DNA of 49,747 bases from UBA2365 sp964594045 (lineage in GTDB: Bacteria; Bacteroidota; Bacteroidia; Chitinophagales; Saprospiraceae), in assembly GCA_964594045.1 (NCBI GenBank), contig CAZQKR010000031.1, forward strand, positions 1 through 49,747, written 5' to 3'. Below are positions 24,665-33,260 of this stretch, in pieces. Position 1 is the stretch's first letter; every line of letters starts with the position of its first letter. Made by a program: the position numbers and the translations under genes. The notes under the pieces are model-generated. The model did not search any database, was not told the origin of the DNA, and saw nothing but the letters and a program-made list of their open reading frames with translations.

Positions 24665-26812
24665 TTATTTGCCGGTAAATAGTTTGATGATCGTTTTACC
24701 GATCTCATCCAGTTTTACCAACGGTTCCAGGAATGTCGGATTGGTAAGATCCATCATCGTGCTTTCGGAAACACCCTGCTGCATGGGGTATATCATGATA
24801 AAACTGTTTTTGGAAAAATACTTATTGAGATAATGCGGAATTTTCAACATGTGATGATGGAAAGAAGGCTTGTCCTTTCTGCTCATGATGATGATCATGT
24901 TGTCATTCGGCAAAACATCTTTTGACAATATCAGAAAGTCATCCCAGTCACTGAAATGTATAAACTCAGATTGGATGGGATGTGAAGCCTGGATCTGTTT
25001 GATGAGGCTGAGCACGTTTTCAGAGCCGTAAAACACCAGTTTTGCGCTGGAATTCCGGGCGATGTTCCACACTTTTAAAAGCCAGAACGGGAATCCTATC
25101 TCGTTTTCAGCATTTTCCGGAACGACGATGAGGTGACGCCGTATCGTACCGAATGGCTGATATGGTTTGTATATCAAGGTAGTAGTATTCACCTTTGAAA
25201 GAATGGCTTCAGTCAGACTGCCCAGGAACGGGTCGGAGATGCTCTTTTGCTTGTGAAGGCCCAGGATCAGGTCACTGATCTTGTGTTCCTTCACCACACT
25301 GGAGATTCCATTGACGATATTGACATCGTATCTGAGCAATTCATTTACCATATTATCCGTTGCAGAAGCGCTGACTGATGCCAGATTCAGCACTTTTTTT
25401 GCACTTTTTTCAGTTGAACCATCTGAATTAGCAGCATCAACAATGCTCAATGCGTGCAAAGGGGATTTATTCTTTCTGGATTTGGTCGTCACTGCAAGAT
25501 TGATCAACTCGTCAATGGTTTCCGGGTTGCTCACGGGGATAAGAATTTTCTCCTGTAGTTCCTGTTCGCCCATATCGTCTTCAGATGCATCCTTCAGCGC
25601 CAGGTTTTTGGCTCCTTTCTGAGCCTGGAAGGTGGCAATGGTACAGGTGACCAGTATCATAACGATCGTACCGTTAAGAACGGACTCGCTCAACAATCTT
25701 TCGGGCGTTCCATCGGGGTTTTCCCCGATGATGATATTATACCCGACAAGCACAGCCGCCAGTGTTGCAGCTGCCTGTGCGTTGCTCAAACCAAATATGA
25801 TGCGTCTTTGGTCGACACTGAACCCGAATGTTTTTTGCGCCAGCCAGGCTGCCAAGAATTTTGCAACATTGGCAACAACTACCATGATGGTACCCACCTT
25901 GATGGTTTCAAAATCTGTAAAGAATGCCCTGTAATCAACAAGCATTCCCACACCGATCAGAAAAAAGGGTATAAAAATGGCATTACCTACAAATTCCACC
26001 CTGTTCATCAGCGCAGAAGTGTGCGGAATAAGCCTGTTCAGTGCCAGACCGGCTAAAAATGCACCGATGATCGCTTCAACACCGGCAATTTCAGCCAATA
26101 CAGCGCCCATGAATACCATGACCAGAACAAAAATATACTGAAGTACACTGTCTTCATATTTCTTGAAAAACCACCGTCCGATCAAAGGGAAGATCAGCAT
26201 TACCGTTGCTCCAAAAATCACCAGTGAAACAGAAAGCCTGACCCAAAAAGCCGTATTGACCTCTCCTTTGGTCATACCCACGATCACCGCTAGTACAAGG
26301 AGTGCAAGCGTATCCGTGATCATGGTTCCCCCAACCGTAATATTGACTGCCTTGTTTTTGGCGACTCCGAGTTTGCTGATGATCGGATAAGCGATCAGGG
26401 TATGAGATGCAAACATGCTGGCCAACAAAACTGAAGTGGCAACCGAATAATTCAAAACATAAAGACCGACTACAATACCAAGGATCATCGGGATTAAAAA
26501 AGTATACATACCAAAGATCAGGCTTTTGGAACTGTTCTTCCTGAATTCGGCAAGGTCTATTTCCAGCCCAGCCAGAAACATGATGTACAGCAAACCTGCC
26601 GTTCCGGAAAGAATGATCCCGCTATCCCTTTCGATCAGGAAAAAACCATTGGGACCGATGATCGCTCCTGCAATGATGAGACCCAGTAAATGAGGGATTT
26701 TCAACTTGTTGAGCAGCATCGGGGCGATCAGGATGATCAGCAAAATGATCAGAAACTTTATGACCGGATTCTCGAGAGGTAAAGTTAATTCGTAAATATT
26801 TAAAGCCAGCAT
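24665..26812 (-). CDS. CPA2-type cation/proton antiporter with C-terminal USP-like domain
   Basis: 715-residue inner-membrane antiporter. Residues about 1-410 contain roughly 12-13 hydrophobic helices of the Na+/H+ exchanger (CPA2/KefB-like) fold, with LGLIIAGAIIGPNGF near 42, the GLEIDL segment near 82 and AIIGAFLAGLALN near 247. After about residue 425 the protein becomes soluble, with two stretches resembling universal-stress-protein domains (ILIPVSNPETIDELI near 430 and a second near 575). This fusion is usual for Bacteroidota antiporters. Ion specificity (Na+ or K+) cannot be read from sequence. A minus-strand TATTTTTG at 26918-26925 is a likely -7 box with a leader of about 100 nt. Confidence 0.9.
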   Translation of the reverse strand: MLALNIYELTLPLENPVIKFLIILLIILIAPMLLNKLKIPHLLGLIIAGAIIGPNGFFLIERDSGIILSGTAGLLYIMFLAGLEIDLAEFRKNSSKSLIFGMYTFLIPMILGIVVGLYVLNYSVATSVLLASMFASHTLIAYPIISKLGVAKNKAVNITVGGTMITDTLALLVLAVIVGMTKGEVNTAFWVRLSVSLVIFGATVMLIFPLIGRWFFKKYEDSVLQYIFVLVMVFMGAVLAEIAGVEAIIGAFLAGLALNRLIPHTSALMNRVEFVGNAIFIPFFLIGVGMLVDYRAFFTDFETIKVGTIMVVVANVAKFLAAWLAQKTFGFSVDQRRIIFGLSNAQAAATLAAVLVGYNIIIGENPDGTPERLLSESVLNGTIVMILVTCTIATFQAQKGAKNLALKDASEDDMGEQELQEKILIPVSNPETIDELINLAVTTKSRKNKSPLHALSIVDAANSDGSTEKSAKKVLNLASVSASATDNMVNELLRYDVNIVNGISSVVKEHKISDLILGLHKQKSISDPFLGSLTEAILSKVNTTTLIYKPYQPFGTIRRHLIVVPENAENEIGFPFWLLKVWNIARNSSAKLVFYGSENVLSLIKQIQASHPIQSEFIHFSDWDDFLILSKDVLPNDNMIIIMSRKDKPSFHHHMLKIPHYLNKYFSKNSFIMIYPMQQGVSESTMMDLTNPTFLEPLVKLDEIGKTIIKLFTGK

Positions 26813-26917
26813 CCTAAACGATTGATTTTAAGTTTAAACAGATCGTTGAATTTTTTAATCGAAATTGTATCATGACTTATTACCTTGGCTTTAAATGACA
26901 CCAGAGCAATCCTCAAA

Positions 26918-26925
26918 CAAAAATA
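26918..26925 (-). promoter_or_regulatory. -7 box (TATTTTTG) for antiporter gene
   Basis: Minus-strand TATTTTTG, a perfect TAnnTTTG match, about 105 nt upstream of the antiporter ATG. No TTG was found at the expected -33 distance. Confidence 0.4.
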
Positions 26926-27156
26926 GTCCAATTTGGCAACTACCGGTTTTTTAAATAAAAAAAAATCGGGCATGGCCTGGAATTTGTCCAACAAGACTTT
27001 TAATCGCAGCTCATATCAAAATCGGATGCCTTAACACAAAACTCAGATAAACGATCAGATAAAAAATTATATGCCATTTATTGAATTTAACTGCCAGTAT
27101 GCCAAATTAAATGCCAAAATACAGGACAATTTGACATATTGTTAACTAAAAAAGTC

Positions 27157-27185
27157 TTGGTATAATATGTGATAGCGTATTTTTG
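27157..27185 (+). promoter_or_regulatory. secA promoter TTG-N18-TATTTTTG
   Basis: A TTG at 27157-27159, an 18-nt spacer, and the -7 box TATTTTTG at 27178-27185 match the Bacteroidota primary promoter closely. The box's last three bases (TTG at 27183-27185) could be misread as a start codon. Transcription should begin downstream of it, so the secA start must be the ATG at 27219 with a leader of about 25-30 nt. Confidence 0.7.
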
Positions 27186-27218
27186 CCGTTTGAAAGAAAG
27201 AATTTTAAAAAATATAAG

Positions 27219-30200
27219 ATGTTAAATGCTTTAAAAAAATTATTTGGGTCAAAGTATGACCGCGATATAAAAGAATATCTTCCCATAGTGGATCAAGTCA
27301 ATGAATATTTTGAATCCTATAGTTCCCTGAGCCACGATGAATTGAGAAATAAATCCCTGGAGTTTCGCCAGCGGATTGCTGAATATTTATCTGAAATCGA
27401 TACTGAGATCGATGAACACAAAACCAATACCGAAGCTCAGGAGGACATTCTGGAAAAGGAGCAGATGTATGATGATCTGGATGCCATGATCAAGCAGCGG
27501 GATAAATTGCTGGAAGAGGTATTGAAGGAACTTTTGCCCGAGGCATTCGCCGTTGTCAAGGAAACCGCCAGGAGGTTTAAGGAAAATACCACCCTGACAG
27601 TAGCTGTTACTGACCACGACAGAGAAATCGCTGCCCATAACAATTATGTAATGATCGATGGTGAAAAAGCCGTCTGGAAAAATTCATGGGTTGCTGCCGG
27701 AGGAGATATCACCTGGGATATGGTTCATTACGATGTCCAGCTGATCGGTGGTATGGTACTCCATGACGGAAAGATCGCCGAGATGGCGACGGGTGAAGGT
27801 AAAACGCTGGTTGCTTCTTTACCTGTATATCTCAATGGCCTGAGCCGTGAAGGTGTTCACCTGGTCACGGTCAATGATTACCTGGCCAGAAGGGATAGTG
27901 AGTGGATAGGACCTTTGCTGCAATTCCTGTTCCTGACAGTGGATTGTATTGACAAGTACCAGCCGCATACGGAAAGAAGAAGAAAAGCCTACAATTGCGA
28001 TGTGACCTATGGTACCAACAACGAATTTGGCTTTGATTACCTGCGGGACAATATGGTCAAATCTGCCGAAGAAATGGTTCAGCGCAAGCACCATTTTGCC
28101 ATAGTAGATGAGGTGGACTCTGTTTTGATCGATGATGCAAGAACTCCTTTGATCATTTCCGGACCGGTGGAAGCCAGTGAGGAAGAGCAGGAATACATCC
28201 AGCTTAAACCCAAGATTGAAAAGCTGATCGGTGTTCAGAGACAGCTTGCCACTAAATATCTGAGTGATGCGCGGGCACTGATCGAACAGGGAAATACCAG
28301 CGTGGAAGAAGGCGGCGGAGGAATGGCATTGTTGCGTTGTTACCGGGCATTGCCCAAAAACAGGCCTTTGATCAAGTACCTCAGCGAAGAAGGTATTAAG
28401 GTCTTGCTTCAGAAAACTGAAAATTTTTACATGCAGGAGCAATCCAAAAGGATGCCTGTAGTCGATGCACCGCTTTATTTTACCATCGAAGAAAAAACCA
28501 GACAGGTTGAGCTTACCGACATGGGTGCTGAATATCTCGCCAGAGGTGAATCGGATCCTGATTTTTTCATTTTGCCCGACATCACTGCCTCCATGATGGA
28601 AATCGAAGCTAATGAAAAATTAAGTGAAGAAGAAAAAGAAGAAGCAAAAGTCATTCTGTCCTCCGAATATTCGATCAAATCACGACGTCTCCATGCTGTC
28701 AGCCAGTTGCTCAAGGCTTATACATTGTTTGAGCTCAATGAAGAATATGTAGTCATCGAAGGTCAGGTGAAAATCGTCGATGAACAAACCGGCCGTATGA
28801 TGGAAGGCAGGAGGTATTCAGACGGATTGCACCAGGCACTTGAAGCAAAAGAAAACGTCAAGATCGGAGAGATCACCCAGACCTATGCTACTGTTACCCT
28901 GCAGAATTATTTCAGGATGTACCACAAATTGTCCGGTATGACCGGTACAGCCGAAACAGAAGCCGGTGAATTCTGGGAAATATACAAATTGGATGTTGTG
29001 GTCATTCCAACCAATAAACCGATCGTCCGGGACGACCGCGAAGACCTGGTCTATAAAACAGCAAAGGAAAAATTCAATGCCGTCATAGATGAAATTGAAT
29101 TCCTCCGCAACCAGGGAAGGCCAGTCCTGGTGGGTACAACCACAGTGGATATTTCCGAAAAGCTGAGCAGAATGCTGAGGTTGAAAAACATACCACACAA
29201 CGTGCTCAACGCCAAACAGCACCAAAGGGAAGCAGAGATCGTTGCCGAAGCAGGTCATCCGGGAAAGATCACCATTGCCACCAATATGGCTGGCCGGGGA
29301 ACGGACATCAAACTGACCCCCGAGGTCAGGGCAGCAGGCGGTCTTGCGATCATTGCCACCGAACGGCATGATTCAAGACGTGTTGACCGCCAGTTGAGGG
29401 GTAGATCAGGTAGACAGGGAGACCCGGGTTCATCCCAGTTTTTTGTTTCCCTAGAGGACAATCTCATGCGTTTGTTCAACTCTGAAAGGATCGCCAAACT
29501 CATGGACAGGATGGGACACAAGGATGGTGAGGTCATTCAGCATTCCATGGTAACCAAATCCATTGAAAGGGCTCAGAAGAAAGTGGAGGAAAACAACTTT
29601 GGCGTGCGTAAAAGACTTTTGGAATACGATGATGTCATGAATATCCAACGGGAAGCGATCTATAAGAAAAGGCAGAATTCACTGAAGGGAGAGCGCTTGT
29701 CAGTTGATATTTACAACATGTTCAACTCCCTTGCAGAAAGTATTGTCCATACGCACAAGCAAAATAAAGACTTTGAAGGATTCAAAATGGAAGCTTTTAG
29801 TATTTTGGGTATTGACACCCAGATAGAGCAGGCTTTCTTCACAGAATCAGGCGAGAACAATCTGTATGAGAGATTCCGGGCAGAGATCGAAGAACACTAT
29901 CAGGGTAAATCGAGCAAAATCCAGAGGATACTGATGCCTGTCATCAAGAGTGTCCAGGAAAATGAAGGACATAAATATAAGCGGATTGCAATACCGTTTA
30001 CGGATGGAAGAGATAAACCTTATCCGGTTTCAGCCAATCTGGAAGAAGCTGTAAAATCCAAAGGCAAAACCATCAAAATGGATATTGAGAAAACTGTTTC
30101 GCTGGCGATAGTTGACCAGGCCTGGAAAGAACACCTGCGTGCGATGGACGAATTGAAAGATTCAGTTCAGGCAGCTTCTTTTGAGCAAAAAGATCCGCTT

Positions 30201-30512
30201 GTGGTATATAAGATCGAGGCATATGACTTATTCGAAAGGCTGATCTACAGGATCAATGAAGAGTTGGGTTCCTATCTGATGAAGAGCAAACTGATGATTG
30301 ATGGCAAAGAACTTCAGGAAGCCAGGGCGGTTACCACGGATATGACCAAAACAAAGACCAGCCGTGAAGACCAGGCTGCACGGGCTGCAGCTGAAAGCGT
30401 CAGTCAGCAGGCTAAACAGGAAACAGTCAAGCGAACACAACCGAAAGTGGGAAGAAATGACCTTTGTCCCTGTGGAAGCGGTAAAAAATACAAACATTGC
30501 CACGGACAATAG
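27219..30512 (+). CDS. secA: Preprotein translocase ATPase SecA
   Basis: Motor ATPase that pushes unfolded precursors through SecYEG. From the ATG at 27219 it is 1,097 residues, the long form typical of Bacteroidota and about 200 more than E. coli SecA. Motifs: Walker A ATGEGKTL near 190, DEVDSVLIDDARTP near 297, the arginine-finger region GRGTDIKL near 694, and RQLRGRSGRQGDPG near 724. The C-terminal zinc-binding tail CPCGSGKKYKHCH (near 1083) binds SecB or ribosomes in other bacteria. An extra segment is visible between the DEAD core and residue 500, including an Ala/Arg-rich VQRQLATKYLSDARALIEQG stretch. deoC follows 42 nt downstream. Confidence 0.97.
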   Translation: MLNALKKLFGSKYDRDIKEYLPIVDQVNEYFESYSSLSHDELRNKSLEFRQRIAEYLSEIDTEIDEHKTNTEAQEDILEKEQMYDDLDAMIKQRDKLLEEVLKELLPEAFAVVKETARRFKENTTLTVAVTDHDREIAAHNNYVMIDGEKAVWKNSWVAAGGDITWDMVHYDVQLIGGMVLHDGKIAEMATGEGKTLVASLPVYLNGLSREGVHLVTVNDYLARRDSEWIGPLLQFLFLTVDCIDKYQPHTERRRKAYNCDVTYGTNNEFGFDYLRDNMVKSAEEMVQRKHHFAIVDEVDSVLIDDARTPLIISGPVEASEEEQEYIQLKPKIEKLIGVQRQLATKYLSDARALIEQGNTSVEEGGGGMALLRCYRALPKNRPLIKYLSEEGIKVLLQKTENFYMQEQSKRMPVVDAPLYFTIEEKTRQVELTDMGAEYLARGESDPDFFILPDITASMMEIEANEKLSEEEKEEAKVILSSEYSIKSRRLHAVSQLLKAYTLFELNEEYVVIEGQVKIVDEQTGRMMEGRRYSDGLHQALEAKENVKIGEITQTYATVTLQNYFRMYHKLSGMTGTAETEAGEFWEIYKLDVVVIPTNKPIVRDDREDLVYKTAKEKFNAVIDEIEFLRNQGRPVLVGTTTVDISEKLSRMLRLKNIPHNVLNAKQHQREAEIVAEAGHPGKITIATNMAGRGTDIKLTPEVRAAGGLAIIATERHDSRRVDRQLRGRSGRQGDPGSSQFFVSLEDNLMRLFNSERIAKLMDRMGHKDGEVIQHSMVTKSIERAQKKVEENNFGVRKRLLEYDDVMNIQREAIYKKRQNSLKGERLSVDIYNMFNSLAESIVHTHKQNKDFEGFKMEAFSILGIDTQIEQAFFTESGENNLYERFRAEIEEHYQGKSSKIQRILMPVIKSVQENEGHKYKRIAIPFTDGRDKPYPVSANLEEAVKSKGKTIKMDIEKTVSLAIVDQAWKEHLRAMDELKDSVQAASFEQKDPLVVYKIEAYDLFERLIYRINEELGSYLMKSKLMIDGKELQEARAVTTDMTKTKTSREDQAARAAAESVSQQAKQETVKRTQPKVGRNDLCPCGSGKKYKHCHGQ

Positions 30513-30554
30513 AATAGTAGTCTAAGGAATTGATTTATAAATAAATCTGACTAT

Positions 30555-31235
30555 ATGCAAAAGCAGGAACTTGCTGCGATGATCGATCATACAGCACTCA
30601 AAGCTGATCTCACCAATCAACAGATTGAAAAACTTTGTGATGAAGCCCGGCAATACCAATTTGCTTCGGTGTGCATTCCCCCGTATTATCTGGAACTGGC
30701 TAAAGAATACCTGGAAAATGAACATCAGGTCAAATTGTGTACCGTGATCGGCTTTCCCCTGGGATACGAAAGCACGTCTTCAAAGGTATTCGCAGTGAAA
30801 GAAGCAATTGCCAGCGGCGCTGACGAGCTGGATGTAGTGATCAATGTTGCCGCTGTCAAAAACGGCGCATGGGAATACCTGGATGAGGAGTTGAAACAAC
30901 TGACTGAAACCTGTCACAGTTCAGGAAAAACGATCAAAATAATATTTGAAACCTGCTATCTGATCGATGATCAAATTGAAAAACTGAGCATTTTGTGTGC
31001 TCAAAATCAGGTGGATTACGTAAAAACTTCCACCGGTTTTGGTACTGCAGGAGCATCGGTGCACCATATCGGACTCATGAAAAAGGCAGTTGATGGCCAA
31101 TGCAGGATCAAAGCATCTGGAGGAATCAGAAACTGGAAGGATGCGGAACAGATGATCCTGGCTGGTGCGGACAGGATCGGCGCTTCTGCCAGTGTCAACA
31201 TTGTAAATGAGTTTGAAGCCAGTCAGGGAAATTGA
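30555..31235 (+). CDS. deoC: Deoxyribose-phosphate aldolase
   Basis: DeoC (226 residues) cleaves 2-deoxyribose-5-phosphate to acetaldehyde and glyceraldehyde-3-phosphate. The class I aldolase signatures are clear: MIDHTALKAD near residue 9, a GADELDVVINVAAVKNG stretch near 89 with the active Asp, the Schiff-base Lys in VDYVKTSTGFG near 157, and the second Lys in RIKASGGIR near 183. It supports nucleoside salvage and catabolism. It probably shares the secA transcript, as only 42 nt separate them. Confidence 0.95.
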   Translation: MQKQELAAMIDHTALKADLTNQQIEKLCDEARQYQFASVCIPPYYLELAKEYLENEHQVKLCTVIGFPLGYESTSSKVFAVKEAIASGADELDVVINVAAVKNGAWEYLDEELKQLTETCHSSGKTIKIIFETCYLIDDQIEKLSILCAQNQVDYVKTSTGFGTAGASVHHIGLMKKAVDGQCRIKASGGIRNWKDAEQMILAGADRIGASASVNIVNEFEASQGN

Positions 31236-31271
31236 CAAAAAACAGGACTGTACACTTCATTTTTTTGTCAA
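31232..31271 (+). terminator. Candidate terminator after deoC
   Basis: Inverted repeat TTGACAAAAAA (31232-31242) and TTTTTTGTCAA (31261-31271) with an 18-nt loop. It begins at the deoC stop codon. The stem is AT-rich and therefore weak, but its T-rich right arm would act on the plus strand. Confidence 0.4.
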
Positions 31272-31340
31272 GTAGTTGATTTACTTTAGTATCTGTAGAA
31301 AAATTGCAGCGCTGTTACATTTTATTGGTACCTTAGCAAT

Positions 31341-31348
31341 TATATTTG
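31341..31348 (+). promoter_or_regulatory. -7 box (TATATTTG) for SPOR-rodA operon
   Basis: TATATTTG is a perfect TAnnTTTG match about 80 nt before the ATG at 31430. The nearest upstream TTG is only 13 nt away, so the -33 element is unclear. Confidence 0.45.
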
Positions 31349-31429
31349 TCTTTTGACCCGCATGGATTTGATATACCTGATGAGATCGTATGTGAGTATG
31401 GAGGTGTTAATGATTAAAGTATTAAATGA

Positions 31430-31852
31430 ATGAATATAATTTCCCGGAAATCCGCCCTCTTAATCCTGATGACCGGATGGCTGTTTTCTCCTGCCAGAAT
31501 TTTTTCGCAGGGTGTGATCAATATTTATGAAGACCCGGAGATCACCACTCTGATGAATAAATACAAGACCTGGAATGGATTGGAAGAAATGGTGCCGGCA
31601 TGGAGAATCCAGATCATCAACACAGACGACAGGCGGAAAATGGAAAGTGAAATGCGCAGATTCAAATCGATCTACCCTTCAGTCAGACAGGTGAGTTGGA
31701 AGCAGGTTAGCCCTTATTACAAAGTGACCACAGGCTCTTTCGAATCAAAATTGACTGCTTTGGCATTTCTGGATGAAGTCAATGTTCATTTTCCCAGCGC
31801 TATCCTGATCAATGAAAAAATAACCAAAAAGGAACTGTTGGGTCTGGAATGA
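31430..31852 (+). CDS. Small exported SPOR-like protein
   Basis: 140-residue protein with an N-terminal hydrophobic segment (residues about 8-26, ending at FSQG) that looks like a signal peptide. The mature part (WRIQIINTDDRRKMESEM...VSPYYKVTTGSFESKLTALAFLDEV) has the beta-alpha-beta pattern and the YKV-x-TGSF-x-A motif of SPOR domains, which bind peptidoglycan lacking side peptides. It ends in a 4-nt ATGA overlap with rodA, placing it in a cell-wall elongation operon. The domain is short and somewhat divergent, so the SPOR call is likely but not certain. Confidence 0.75.
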   Translation: MNIISRKSALLILMTGWLFSPARIFSQGVINIYEDPEITTLMNKYKTWNGLEEMVPAWRIQIINTDDRRKMESEMRRFKSIYPSVRQVSWKQVSPYYKVTTGSFESKLTALAFLDEVNVHFPSAILINEKITKKELLGLE

Positions 31853-33258
31853 AAAAAGAGCCTGTAATCAACCGGGAAGGACTGGACTGGATAACGATGA
31901 TCCTGTATCTGGTTTTGGTGTTAATTGGCTGGGGAATGTTGTATTCCATTCATTACAACCCGGATGACCCTGTTGCATTTCTCAGACCACGAACTCCTAT
32001 CGGCCAGGCGACCATCATGGTCATTGCAGCAATCATTGTTTTTTTTGCAAGCTATATCATTGACTGGAAATTGTGGAATATTTTTGCATACCCCATTTTC
32101 GGATTCTCGATCCTTTTACTCATACTCGTCCTGATCTTTGGAAGTAATATAAAAGGTTCCCAATCCTGGTTCAACTTATTCGGGTTTTCATTGCAACCCT
32201 CAGAAATTGCCAAATTCGGTGCAGCCCTGGCTGTAGCTTCCTTTATTTCCTATTACAAGCAAAGCCTTGGAAAGATCAATATCATCGCCATGGGCATTCT
32301 GCTGATCCTGGTTCCGATGATATTGATACTGATGCAACCGGACGCCGGATCAGCAATTGTCTTCCTTTCTCTGACCATCACTTTGTTCAGAAACGGTGCA
32401 TCTCCCATGATCCTTATTGTACCTCTGGTGGTTTTGCTGATCTTTGTATCAACCCTGATGTATGGCTTTTTGATCACAGGTATGGTCATCGTAAGCCTGG
32501 GCTTATTGTTCATTTCCCTGATCTATTATCAAAACAGGCTGCTGGTCATCGGTATTATCCTTTTAGTGCTTACGCTGATCATTTTATTCATAAAAGAGCT
32601 ACCGGTAGCAGCATTGATTTCCGGGTTAGTTGCGTTCTATTTGCTTGCATTTTATTTCTGGTACAAATACCCCAGAAGTATTAAAATGGCTTCATTTTCT
32701 GTCTTGCTGATCGTTTTATCCTTCAGCGGTCTAACCAGTTATTCCTTCAATAATTTACTCAAACCGCATCAGCAGGACAGGATCAATGTCTGGCTCCATC
32801 CCGAAAAATCTGACCCCCTGGGCGCCTTATACAATGTGGTTCAATCCAAAATGGCCATCGGATCCGGTGGTTTGACCGGAAAAGGATTCCTGGAAGGCGC
32901 TATGACCAATCTCGAATATGTACCTGAACAAACAACGGATTTTATTTTCACCGCAATTGGTGAAGAACAGGGATTCCTGGGTGTTTTTGCGCTGCTCGCA
33001 ATCTACCTGATCCTGATACTCAGAGTTATCAATATTGGTGAGCGTTCCGGAAATAAATTTATCCTCAGTTATGCGTATGCCATTGGTGGTTACCTGTTTT
33101 TTCATTTTTTCATCAATATTGGAATGACCATGGGATTAGTTCCTGTAATCGGTATTCCACTGCCATTTTTGAGCAGAGGAGGTTCTGCACTATTGGTTTT
33201 CAGTATGATGATGGGGGTATTGCTCAAACTGGACACTGTCAGACGACTCCGGTATTGA
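31849..33258 (+). CDS. rodA: Rod shape-determining protein RodA (SEDS glycosyltransferase)
   Basis: SEDS-family peptidoglycan glycosyltransferase of 469 residues that polymerises lipid II during cell elongation with a partner PBP2. Around 10-12 membrane helices are visible. Signature segments are LQPSEIAKFG near 120, QPDAGSAIVF near 163, IGSGGLTGKGF near 337 (following a VVQSKMA stretch), the EQTTDFIFTAIGEEQGFLG region near 361, and the C-terminal PLPFLSRGGSALL near 440. The GEEQGFLG form is RodA/FtsW-like, and the absence of division genes nearby favours RodA. mreBCD and pbp2 are not next to it. It converges directly on the M1 peptidase gene with 2 nt between stops. Confidence 0.92.
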   Translation: MKKEPVINREGLDWITMILYLVLVLIGWGMLYSIHYNPDDPVAFLRPRTPIGQATIMVIAAIIVFFASYIIDWKLWNIFAYPIFGFSILLLILVLIFGSNIKGSQSWFNLFGFSLQPSEIAKFGAALAVASFISYYKQSLGKINIIAMGILLILVPMILILMQPDAGSAIVFLSLTITLFRNGASPMILIVPLVVLLIFVSTLMYGFLITGMVIVSLGLLFISLIYYQNRLLVIGIILLVLTLIILFIKELPVAALISGLVAFYLLAFYFWYKYPRSIKMASFSVLLIVLSFSGLTSYSFNNLLKPHQQDRINVWLHPEKSDPLGALYNVVQSKMAIGSGGLTGKGFLEGAMTNLEYVPEQTTDFIFTAIGEEQGFLGVFALLAIYLILILRVINIGERSGNKFILSYAYAIGGYLFFHFFINIGMTMGLVPVIGIPLPFLSRGGSALLVFSMMMGVLLKLDTVRRLRY

Positions 33259-33260
33259 CA

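Larger units (their letters stand above)
26813..27218. other. Divergent intergenic region between antiporter and secA
   Basis: About 400 bp, AT-rich. It contains divergent promoter elements for the antiporter (minus, 26918-26925) and secA (plus, 27157-27185). No gene was recognised. Confidence 0.6.

Noticed and set aside
24665..26812. Antiporter as a KefB-type potassium efflux system
   Set aside because: No RCK/KTN NAD-binding domain or KefF-like partner was seen; the soluble C-terminal part looks like universal-stress-protein domains.
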